NCBI GenBank assembly: GCA_947567585.1
Contig: CANONE010000141.1
Span: forward strand, 1-5,127
Reading direction: 5' to 3'
Length of the DNA: 5,127 bases
Source: an uncultured Clostridia bacterium
Lineage (GTDB): Bacteria; Bacillota; Clostridia; Oscillospirales; Acutalibacteraceae
Under the pieces are notes generated by a model, which had not been told where the DNA came from, ran no database searches, and worked only from the letters and a program-made list of their open reading frames with translations. The translations under genes were made by a program, and so were the position numbers. Shown here piece by piece: positions 1-5,088 of the stretch; the stretch's first letter is position 1; each line of letters opens with the position of its first letter.

Positions 1-423
1 AGCTATGGCGAGGGCCGCTGCTTTGCCAGCGTCCACTGCGAGGTCTCTGCTGAGGAGGATATTTTGGTCAGCCATGACCGCATTGACAATATTGAGCGGG
101 ATTTTCTCACCGAAGACGATATCCATCTGGTCATTCATCTGGACCCGGTGGTTACCGGAGATCCAAAGACGCAGGAGCTCAAGCTGCGGATTCAGGGGCT
201 GGTGAAATCTCTTTATCCCCAGGCGGCCATTCATGATTTCCGGGTGGTGTGGGGAGTGACCCACTCTAATATCGTCTTTGACGTGGCCGCGCCGTTTTCC
301 TTACCGGACAGCGATGTGGCCATTCGGGTGAAAATCATTCGGGAGATTGAAAAGCTGGATCCCAGCTACCGCGTGGTCTTAACGGTGGACAGAGAAGGCG
401 TGGTCAATGAGATGGAGAGTTAA
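1..423 (+). CDS. Cation diffusion facilitator (CDF) family metal transporter, C-terminal part
   Basis: The 5' end lies outside the window; 140 residues remain, read in the frame beginning at base 1 and ending in TAA at 421-423. CDF proteins are membrane exporters of Zn, Mn, Fe or similar divalent ions; only the cytoplasmic part is seen here. Fragment residues 8-50 are a typical CDF C-terminal domain: VHCEV, then SHDRIDNIE, then IHLDPV. By comparison with E. coli YiiP, H12, H25, H46 and D48 fall where its cytoplasmic zinc ligands lie, so this regulatory metal site looks intact. After HLDP the protein runs on for about 90 residues, including DFRVVWGVTHSNIVFDV, an extension I associate with longer Firmicutes CDF proteins; it looks like a second, ligand-free copy of the same fold. 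Metal specificity cannot be judged without the membrane helices. A TTG at 64 opens the same frame but is internal to the domain and is not a start. The gene converges on the spoIID-like gene. Confidence 0.9.
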   Translation, partial: SYGEGRCFASVHCEVSAEEDILVSHDRIDNIERDFLTEDDIHLVIHLDPVVTGDPKTQELKLRIQGLVKSLYPQAAIHDFRVVWGVTHSNIVFDVAAPFSLPDSDVAIRVKIIREIEKLDPSYRVVLTVDREGVVNEMES

Positions 424-500
424 GGATATGCGGAAATGCCCGGAAATATTTCTTGAGACCCTGGCTGTGGGCGAGAGGCCGGCCTGGCTGCCGGTATGGG
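424..500. other. Short convergent intergenic region without a clear terminator
   Basis: These 77 bases separate the ends of the converging CDF and spoIID-like genes. A small dyad, CCGGC-CTGGCT-GCCGG (479-494), could form a 5-bp hairpin, but neither side has a T-run, so it is not a convincing intrinsic terminator. A 10-bp AT-rich palindrome, GAAATATTTC, sits at 443-452. Two 12-mers here also occur inside the spoIID 3' end: 445-456 matches 565-576, and 478-489 matches 609-620. Confidence 0.4.
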
Positions 501-1622
501 CTACGCATTGCCCGGAGATGTGGCTGGCGGCTGTGCCAGCTGGGTTCCCGGATAGTAATGAGACAATATTTCTTGATAATTTGCCCCGCGCTTTGCCATG
601 AACACAGCGCCGGCCTGGCTCATGCCCACGCCATGGCCCCAGCCGCGGACCGTAAAGAGAAACCTGCCTTCCGTTATACCGCATTGAAAGCATGCGCTGC
701 GCAATTCGAATATAGTGCGCAGCTGAGAACCGGTAACCGCTTTTCCTCCCAGCATAGCGGATTTCACCATGCCGGAAGGGGTGTATTCCAGTTCTGTCAG
801 CCACTCCTCGGCAGGACCGGAGAGGTCAGGAGGATCGCCGGCAAAATAGGCAGCCGCTTTTTCGCTGAATTCTTCAGTTGAGAGGGAGACCTCGCTGAGA
901 TAACCGTCGCTGAAGGAGTCGCCCGGACTGGCTACCGCTTGTAAATATGGGTGTTCCCGGTTGGCGTCCGGGGACCATACGTTTTCTACCGCTTCCGTGC
1001 TGCCGGGGGAGATAGCGAAATACGAGGTCAGGGCGGTTTTGCCCTGGTATGTAAGCGTTTGTCCGAAAACTTGGTCCACTGCCTGGGCCAGTATTTTTTT
1101 ATAGGCGTCATAGTCTTCGCCCCAGCGTTCCCGCATGGAGCTTTCCGGAACATATACCAGCCAGCGTTCGGTGTCACAGGTGATCTGCATCTGATTCTCC
1201 CGCTGGCGGCAATAGTAAGTGTAGGCGGCCACAGCCTGGGCTTTTAGCGCCTCCTCCGGAGAGGAGAGGTCCATTTCGCAGGCCAGATCCGCTTCTAAGA
1301 AATTTTGGTCAGAGACCTGGAGGGTTTCCCCAGTGGCAGCGTCGTGCAGAGTAAAAAAGCGTTCTGGCTCCACTGGGGTTTGGCCCGGAATGGAGGCGTT
1401 TTCTAAAAATCCGGGAATGGGGCTGGCGGGCGCCGGCGATGGGGTAGGAGCGGTTTCCTGTGCCGCGGATGCCGGCAGCGAACCTTCTGTAGAAGATGGA
1501 GAGGGAACCCAGCTTGATGGAAAAGCACGATAGACCGCCGCAGGCACAAGGGCCAGATAGATATAAAGAAAGAGAAAGAATAAAAACAGCTTTTTTGCGG
1601 CGGATAGCGGCCTGCTTCTCAT
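501..1622 (-). CDS. spoIID: SpoIID/LytB-domain peptidoglycan lytic transglycosylase, membrane-anchored
   Basis: 373 residues from the ATG at 1622-1620. An in-frame ATG 21 bases upstream (1643) is rejected because only the 1622 start has a good Shine-Dalgarno. Residues about 11-30 are a hydrophobic helix (signal anchor), placing the enzyme on the outer face of the membrane; residues 40-70 are a Ser/Pro/Ala/Thr-rich linker. The SpoIID domain follows. NFLEADLACEM (107-117) contains the family's catalytic glutamate, here E116, followed by EALKAQAVAAYTYYCRQ. Near the end come RGWGHGVGMSQAGA (326-339) and YQEILSHYYPGT (349-360), the most diagnostic motifs. SpoIID cleaves septal peptidoglycan denuded of stem peptides, with SpoIIM and SpoIIP, to drive engulfment during sporulation. 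The domain assignment is firm; orthology to true SpoIID rather than a LytB-like paralogue is inferred. Odd point: the Cys/His region after the catalytic helix reads ITCDTERWLVYV, with only one cysteine, so a zinc site like that described for clostridial SpoIID is not obvious. It diverges from the citrate synthase gene. Confidence 0.88.
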   Translation of the reverse strand: MRSRPLSAAKKLFLFFLFLYIYLALVPAAVYRAFPSSWVPSPSSTEGSLPASAAQETAPTPSPAPASPIPGFLENASIPGQTPVEPERFFTLHDAATGETLQVSDQNFLEADLACEMDLSSPEEALKAQAVAAYTYYCRQRENQMQITCDTERWLVYVPESSMRERWGEDYDAYKKILAQAVDQVFGQTLTYQGKTALTSYFAISPGSTEAVENVWSPDANREHPYLQAVASPGDSFSDGYLSEVSLSTEEFSEKAAAYFAGDPPDLSGPAEEWLTELEYTPSGMVKSAMLGGKAVTGSQLRTIFELRSACFQCGITEGRFLFTVRGWGHGVGMSQAGAVFMAKRGANYQEILSHYYPGTQLAQPPATSPGNA

Positions 1623-1630
1623 AAAGATCA

Positions 1631-1638
1631 CTCCTTTT
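1631..1638 (-). promoter_or_regulatory. Ribosome binding site that fixes the spoIID start
   Basis: On the minus strand AAAAGGAG lies 8 nt before the ATG at 1622. The alternative ATG at 1643 is preceded by an AT-rich stretch (AATCCAAATTCAAAAA) with no Shine-Dalgarno; the present site would actually lie within its coding region. This supports the shorter 373-residue protein. Confidence 0.85.
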
Positions 1639-1656
1639 GACATTTTTTGAATTTGG

Positions 1657-1720
1657 ATTATTCAGTTTTCGGTAGAAAAAGCAAGGGTAATCAGGGAATA
1701 CGAGTTTTAAATGAAATATC
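1657..1720 (-). promoter_or_regulatory. Weak candidate promoters for the spoIID-like gene
   Basis: Two weak options can be read on the minus strand. One is sigma-A-like: TTGCTT (1684-1679), a 16-bp spacer, and AATAAT (1662-1657), 34 nt before the ATG. The other faintly resembles a sporulation sigma-E promoter: GATATT near 1720-1715 and CGTATTCC at 1702-1695. The -35 resembles the B. subtilis consensus but the -10 is poor. SpoIID is sigma-E controlled in B. subtilis, so the second is biologically attractive, but the sequence alone does not decide. Confidence 0.25.
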
Positions 1721-1745
1721 ATGAGCTAGAAATTGCGGAAACTTC

Positions 1746-1774
1746 TTGACTTGTTCCCTTAAAAGGAATACAAT
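1746..1774 (+). promoter_or_regulatory. Sigma-A-type promoter of the citrate synthase gene
   Basis: TTGACT (1746-1751), exactly 17 bp, then TACAAT (1769-1774): five of six consensus bases in each box with ideal spacing. Transcription should begin near 1781, giving a leader of about 40 nt. The spacer carries an imperfect inverted repeat, TTCCCTT/AAGGAA (1754-1768), which could be a regulator site; this last point is weak. Confidence 0.75.
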
Positions 1775-1806
1775 AAGTAAATATATGAATCATAAGAATG
1801 AATACC

Positions 1807-1813
1807 AAGGAGG
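1807..1813 (+). promoter_or_regulatory. Strong ribosome binding site of citrate synthase
   Basis: AAGGAGG, a perfect Shine-Dalgarno, lies 6 nt before the ATG at 1820 and fixes the start. AGGA-GGTT-TCCT (1808-1819) could form a small 4-bp stem over the site, probably too weak to matter. Confidence 0.9.
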
Positions 1814-1819
1814 TTTCCT

Positions 1820-3187
1820 ATGCAGCGGCTGAACAAAGAGAGCCCGCAGAGCACCACGATTCAAGAGCTTTGCGTAGAGTACCGGAAGAATAATTCTATC
1901 AGCAGGGAAGAGTACACCCGCAACCGTGTAAAGCGCGGGCTGCGCAACCCGGATGGTACCGGGGTGATGGCGGGGCTTACCCATGTCTGCAACGTACATG
2001 GCTACCTGATTGACGATGGGGATAAGGTGCCGGACAAAGGGCGGCTGACCTACCGGGGAATCAGCATCGAAGATATTGTCGCGGGCTGTGAGACAGAGGG
2101 AAGGTATGGCTTTGAGGAGATTGTTTGGCTGCTGATTTTCGGCAAGCTGCCCAACCGCCGGCAGTATGACCGGATGTGCAACCTGCTGTATGATAACCGG
2201 GAACTGCCAGAGTATTTCCCTGAGGACATGATTCTGAAAGCTCCATCAAAGAACATCATGAATAAGCTGGCCCGTTCGGTGATGGCGCTTTATTCGTATG
2301 ACGACGATCCGGAGGATGGTTCACTGGAAAACAATATGCGCCAGAGTATCTCCTTGATTGCCCGGATGCCTTCTATTATGGCCTATGCATACCAGGTGAA
2401 GCGCCGCCACTTTGACAAAGAGAGCATGTTTTTTCATCCCTATGAGCCTGGGCACCGCAGCGCGGAAGCCATCCTCAATGCCCTGCGGCCGAACCGGGAG
2501 TTTACCCGGCGGGAGGCGGAGCTTTTGGACCTATGTATGGTCCTGCATGCCGAGCATGGCGGCGGCAATAACTCCACCTTTACCACGCGGGTGCTCACTT
2601 CTGCCGGCACGGATATATACTCCGCCATTGGCGCGGCGGTGGGATCTTTAAAGGGCTTTCGCCATGGCGGGGCCAACCATCGGGTGCGGCTGATGATGCA
2701 GGAGATTATGGAGCAGGTTTCTGATTGGCGGGACGAGGATGAGATCAGCGCGTACCTTGAAAAAATTCTGAAAGGGGAGGCGGGGGACGGCAGTGGTCTG
2801 ATTTATGGCATGGGCCACGCCATCTACACCATTTCAGACCCCAGGGCGGTCATCCTCAAGACAAAGGCTAGAGGTTTGGCTCAGGAGAAAGGATATGAGG
2901 AGAAGCTTTCCCTTTACGAACGGGTGGAAAAGCTGTCTCCCGCCGCCTTTTATAAGGTTACGGGCAATGAAAAGGTAATTAGCGCGAATGTGGATTTCTA
3001 TTCCGGGCTGGTCTATGAAATGCTGGGAATTCCGGAAGAGCTCTTTACGCCCATGTTCGCGGTATCCCGCATTGCCGGCTGGTGCTCTCACCGTATTGAA
3101 GAACTGACCACCGGCGGGCGGATTATGCGGCCCGCTTACCGGGCGCTGCCTGTAAAGCAGCAGTATATCCCGCTGGACGAGAGATAA
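1820..3187 (+). CDS. gltA: Citrate synthase (Si-type, citrate/2-methylcitrate synthase family)
   Basis: 455 residues. The enzyme condenses oxaloacetate with acetyl-CoA to citrate, the entry step to the oxidative TCA branch and, in fermenting Clostridia, the route to 2-oxoglutarate and glutamate; it is cytoplasmic. Active-site residues are visible by comparison with pig and E. coli enzymes: H246 in HAEHGGGN (oxaloacetate binding), H282 in RHGGAN (catalytic), H333 in YGMGHAIY, R342 in SDPRA, D392 in NVDFYSG (catalytic aspartate), R417 in SRIAGW, and an arginine pair R434/R437 near the C-terminus. KGRLTYRGISIEDIV (73-87) is the conserved N-domain motif. The protein is longer than the roughly 370-430 residues of many bacterial enzymes, with about 45 extra N-terminal residues and a longer segment before GMGH, a form I associate with Clostridia. 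Use on propionyl-CoA (methylcitrate synthase) cannot be excluded, but no prp genes are nearby. It has its own promoter, no aconitase or isocitrate dehydrogenase follows within the window, and it is probably monocistronic. Confidence 0.95.
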   Translation: MQRLNKESPQSTTIQELCVEYRKNNSISREEYTRNRVKRGLRNPDGTGVMAGLTHVCNVHGYLIDDGDKVPDKGRLTYRGISIEDIVAGCETEGRYGFEEIVWLLIFGKLPNRRQYDRMCNLLYDNRELPEYFPEDMILKAPSKNIMNKLARSVMALYSYDDDPEDGSLENNMRQSISLIARMPSIMAYAYQVKRRHFDKESMFFHPYEPGHRSAEAILNALRPNREFTRREAELLDLCMVLHAEHGGGNNSTFTTRVLTSAGTDIYSAIGAAVGSLKGFRHGGANHRVRLMMQEIMEQVSDWRDEDEISAYLEKILKGEAGDGSGLIYGMGHAIYTISDPRAVILKTKARGLAQEKGYEEKLSLYERVEKLSPAAFYKVTGNEKVISANVDFYSGLVYEMLGIPEELFTPMFAVSRIAGWCSHRIEELTTGGRIMRPAYRALPVKQQYIPLDER

Positions 3188-3192
3188 TTATT

Positions 3193-3280
3193 TATATGCA
3201 GAAAAAGTTTATTGTGGGAATTCGCGGATTTAGTCTGCATATAGAAATGACGGCGAAACAGCGTGCTATGTGCAGAAAAA
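3193..3280. repeat. Three copies of a TATATGCAGA motif downstream of citrate synthase
   Basis: Copy 1 is TATATGCAGAAAAA at 3193-3206. Copy 2 is the exact inverted form TCTGCATATA at 3234-3243. Copy 3 is TATGTGCAGAAAAA at 3267-3280, direct and 13 of 14 identical to copy 1. Copies 1 and 2 make a perfect 10-bp inverted repeat with a 31-nt loop. No T-run follows on either strand, so this is not a standard terminator, although RNA pairing could still protect the citrate synthase mRNA end. The function is unknown; a protein-binding site cluster is possible. Confidence 0.55.
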
Positions 3281-3300
3281 CTGTACGCGCATGAAGCGCG
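3270..3300. other. Two consecutive small hairpins
   Basis: GTGCAG-AAAAA-CTGTAC (3270-3286; 6 bp with one G-U pair) is followed directly by CGCGC-ATGAA-GCGCG (3286-3300; 5 bp). They share base 3286, so only one can be complete at a time. Neither has a downstream T-run. They may act as a weak or Rho-assisted end to the citrate synthase transcript, or be incidental. Confidence 0.3.
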
Positions 3301-3333
3301 GCGGTTGGATAGAGCTCGTCCTATAAATGACTA

Positions 3334-3362
3334 TTGGAAAACGGCAAAAAATATGCTATAAT
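3334..3362 (+). promoter_or_regulatory. Extended -10 promoter of the membrane protein operon
   Basis: TTGGAA (3334-3339), 17 bp, then a perfect TATAAT (3357-3362) preceded by TG at 3354-3355, which gives an extended -10. The predicted start of transcription is about 3369. This sets the start of the following gene: the in-frame ATG at 3327 lies upstream of the promoter and cannot be used from this transcript. The leader would be about 60 nt. Confidence 0.8.
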
Positions 3363-3379
3363 AATATCCGCGGGATATT
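3363..3379. promoter_or_regulatory. Perfect dyad over the transcription start, candidate operator
   Basis: AATATCC-GCG-GGATATT: 7-bp perfect arms around a 3-bp centre, starting one base after the -10 box and covering the predicted +1. This is a classic position for a repressor operator. No regulator gene lies in the window, so the binding protein is unknown. A second dyad, CAGCG-GCG-CGCTG, follows at 3381-3393 with the same GCG centre. Confidence 0.55.
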
Positions 3380-3428
3380 TCAGCGGCGCGCTGTTGCCGG
3401 CGCAAGTAAACGTAAGGGATGTGAGCGC

Positions 3429-4358
3429 ATGAACGCACACAAAAGTATCGGCAGAGGATTTGTTTTGGCTTTAGGCGGAGCCGTCGTTGGGCTGTGTCTT
3501 CGCCTAGTACTTATGACCGCTTTTTACGACTATAATACCGGGTTCTATACAAGCCAGGCATTCGCCTGGGCAAGCCTGCTGCTGCCGCTGGTCTTTGCGG
3601 CGTTTGCCTGGGGGCTTTTTTGTGGAAAGGACCGGCGTTATGGGGGCTATGTTCAAAAACAGAGCTTTGCAGCCGGCGCGTTGGGGATATTCTCCGGGCT
3701 TCTCCTGCTTTATACCGGAGCCGCGCTGGTAAAAGACTATATAGCTTTTTTGGATACGGGGATTTCCCAGTATGACTCTGTCCAGCAGGGGATTATCCAC
3801 ATATTCTTTATGGTGATGTGCCTGGTATTTGGCGTAGTGCAAATCCTTACCGGAGGCGGGTTATTGGCGGGAAAGGATTTGTTTGCCAAGGCGCCCTTGC
3901 TGTATGTAGGGGGCGTGCTATGGGGAATATCCAATCTTATTATGATTTATGTGTTTTACGCCAAATCCCCCGCCTTGATTGAAAATTTCTTTTCGGTAAT
4001 TGGCGCGGCAGCTTTGCTTTTCGCCCTATTGTATGCCAGCAAGCTGCTGGCCAGGGTGGATGAGCCAGGTTCTGTCAAAAGACTGCTGGTCAGCGTGGGC
4101 CTGACGGCTGTGTTGGAGTTGAGCTATCTTACCGGGAATCTGGCGCTGTTTTTCACAGGCCGGACCTACTTCGGCGAAATGCCGGTGGAGTACCAGGCTG
4201 TAGGATTCAGTACGGCCTTATTTTTGCTGGCCTTGGGACTTTCCCTGTATCGAAGCAGCGGCGCCGCTTGGGAGACGGAGCCTACTGAGGCGGAAAGGCG
4301 TGCTTTGCGGGAGGCGGATGAGGCAAAGATGAAACAGGCGAAAAAGGGAGAGCGGTAA
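3429..4358 (+). CDS. Polytopic membrane protein of unknown function (about 8 helices)
   Basis: 309 residues from the ATG at 3429, preceded by AAGGGA (3414-3419). The longer 343-residue reading from 3327 is rejected because it begins upstream of the promoter and its first 34 residues are basic and unlike the rest. Hydrophobic segments lie at about 9-31, 44-65, 79-101, 120-143, 153-177, 184-208, 216-243 and 257-274, so the protein is an integral cytoplasmic-membrane protein. The C-terminal tail (about 276-309) is strongly charged, rich in Glu, Ala, Arg and Lys, probably helical and cytoplasmic. I do not recognise a family: there is no transporter signature, ATP-binding motif, clear polar catalytic motif or signal peptide. 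It heads an apparent operon with the GNAT gene (44-nt gap) and the 31-codon ORF. A transport, sensing or lipid-related role is possible, but nothing in the sequence selects among these. Confidence 0.85.
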   Translation: MNAHKSIGRGFVLALGGAVVGLCLRLVLMTAFYDYNTGFYTSQAFAWASLLLPLVFAAFAWGLFCGKDRRYGGYVQKQSFAAGALGIFSGLLLLYTGAALVKDYIAFLDTGISQYDSVQQGIIHIFFMVMCLVFGVVQILTGGGLLAGKDLFAKAPLLYVGGVLWGISNLIMIYVFYAKSPALIENFFSVIGAAALLFALLYASKLLARVDEPGSVKRLLVSVGLTAVLELSYLTGNLALFFTGRTYFGEMPVEYQAVGFSTALFLLALGLSLYRSSGAAWETEPTEAERRALREADEAKMKQAKKGER

Positions 4359-4388
4359 AATATATTTTGTGGAAGCTTGGAAGAAGGC

Positions 4389-4395
4389 GGAAAGG
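4389..4395 (+). promoter_or_regulatory. Ribosome binding site that fixes the acetyltransferase start
   Basis: GGAAAGG ends 7 nt before the ATG at 4403. The alternative in-frame TTG at 4367 has its nearest purine-rich stretch (GGGAG, 4346-4350) 16 nt away, which is too far, so the ATG is preferred. Confidence 0.65.
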
Positions 4396-4402
4396 CTCGG
4401 CC

Positions 4403-4990
4403 ATGGAGCATAAGGGAACCCAACCTTTGGAGACACAGCGGCTTCTGCTCCGGCGCTTTGCTTTAGACGACCTGGAGTCCTTTTACCACAATTGCCTTAG
4501 CGATTATGAGGTTTGGCGCTGGACCAGCTATGACCAGGTGGATTGCTTAGAGGATGTGCAGAAAAAGGCGGGCCTCTTTACTCCCAACTGGTTTGCGGCG
4601 TATGACCGGCCCGACCGTTATAGCTGGGCCGTTTCCCTGAAACCCGACGGCCAAGCGATAGGCCGGGTGTTCGGAATGCATCCGGACGATAGGGCGCAGG
4701 AGGTAGAACTGGCCTATGAGCTGGGCCGGAGCTACTGGGGCCGGGGACTGATGACCGAGGCGGTCCGGGAGGCGCTGCGCTTCTTTTTTGAAGACGTGGG
4801 CTTTTTCCGGGTATACTGTTATCACGCGGATCAGAATCCGGCCTCCGGCAGGGTAATGGAAAAGTGCGGTATGCGCCGGGAGGGCGTTATGAAGCTGGCC
4901 TGCCGGTGCAACGGCGGAAGATTCGATAAGGTGAATTATGCCCTTTTACGAGAGGAATACTTGAAAAAGAGCTGTTTTGAGGAGGAGTGA
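4403..4990 (+). CDS. GNAT family N-acetyltransferase, RimJ/RimL-like
   Basis: 195 residues from the ATG at 4403, chosen over a TTG at 4367 on ribosome-site grounds. The family transfers an acetyl group from acetyl-CoA to an amine, either protein N-terminal or small molecule. LETQRLLLRRFALDDLESFY (9-28) is the characteristic opening of the RimJ/RimL (Acetyltransf_3) subgroup. Motif A is ELAYELGRSYWGRGLMTEAV (102-121), where the acetyl-CoA pyrophosphate loop is R-S-Y-W-G-R-G-L. HADQNPASGRVMEKCGMRREG (141-161) is the usual motif B with Asn145, Ser148 and the KCGM turn. Length is typical of the family. The substrate cannot be told from sequence; proteins of this type include ribosomal-protein modifiers and antibiotic or metabolite acetylators. 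The C-terminus (LKKSCFEEE) overlaps the ribosome binding site of the next tiny ORF, implying translational coupling. Confidence 0.92.
   Translation: MEHKGTQPLETQRLLLRRFALDDLESFYHNCLSDYEVWRWTSYDQVDCLEDVQKKAGLFTPNWFAAYDRPDRYSWAVSLKPDGQAIGRVFGMHPDDRAQEVELAYELGRSYWGRGLMTEAVREALRFFFEDVGFFRVYCYHADQNPASGRVMEKCGMRREGVMKLACRCNGGRFDKVNYALLREEYLKKSCFEEE
4981..4987 (+). promoter_or_regulatory. Ribosome binding site of the 31-codon ORF
   Basis: GGAGGAG lies within the last codons of the acetyltransferase gene, 5 nt before the ATG at 4993. Its strength and spacing are the main support for translation of this tiny ORF, although the same bases also encode Glu codons of the acetyltransferase tail. Confidence 0.7.
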
Positions 4991-4992
4991 AA

Positions 4993-5088
4993 ATGGTAAC
5001 CGCGTTTTTGCAGGCAGCGTTTCCCTGGATTGTGATGGGCTTCTTTGTGGCGGTTAGCTGCTCTTACATCAGTAAAAAGGAAAAATAA
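4993..5088 (+). CDS. Small single-helix membrane protein, 31 residues
   Basis: ATG at 4993, two bases after the acetyltransferase stop, ends at TAA 5086-5088. The product begins MVTAFLQAAFPWIVMGFFVA and ends in SYISKKEK: one hydrophobic helix of about 18-20 residues with a basic C-terminus, so a single-pass membrane protein with the short N-terminus probably outside (positive-inside rule). A strong Shine-Dalgarno and coupling to the upstream gene support real translation. The frame stays open after the TAA to the window edge with polar codons (ISSSGREDKDNWA), so the ORF may be the first part of a longer membrane protein interrupted by a stop. It may also simply be a small protein, since 13 open codons are expected by chance about half the time. 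Function is unknown; a helper subunit of the membrane protein upstream is one possibility. Confidence 0.65.
   Translation: MVTAFLQAAFPWIVMGFFVAVSCSYISKKEK

Noticed and set aside
478..494. CCGGC/GCCGG hairpin as a bidirectional terminator between the CDF and spoIID genes
   Set aside because: Only 5 bp of stem and no T-run on either strand.
379..804. 141-codon open frame on the minus strand
   Set aside because: It overlaps the well-supported spoIID and CDF coding regions in another frame, has no recognisable motif and no ribosome binding site; a shadow frame.
1093..1100. A7 homopolymer in the spoIID coding strand as a possible phase-variable or slippage site
   Set aside because: It simply encodes Lys-Lys-Ile in a conserved-looking helix; a run of seven is common and no alternative product is suggested.
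951..1247. 98-codon open frame on the plus strand
   Set aside because: It lies antisense and fully inside the SpoIID catalytic domain coding region, with no motif or ribosome site.
1820..3187. 2-methylcitrate synthase (prpC) as the identity of the citrate synthase gene
   Set aside because: Sequence alone does not exclude it, but no methylcitrate-cycle genes are adjacent and the clostridial-type length and motifs fit a general citrate synthase.
3196..3294. 32-codon ORF on the plus strand (MQKKFIVGIRGFSLHIEM..., basic) in the citrate synthase downstream region
   Set aside because: No Shine-Dalgarno before its ATG, and it is made partly of the TATATGCAGA repeats, which explain the MQKK and MCRK segments; 32 open codons are unremarkable.
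3327..3428. N-terminal extension of the membrane protein to the ATG at 3327
   Set aside because: The extension contains the -35, the perfect extended -10 and the dyad, so transcription most likely begins inside it; the ATG at 3429 has its own Shine-Dalgarno.
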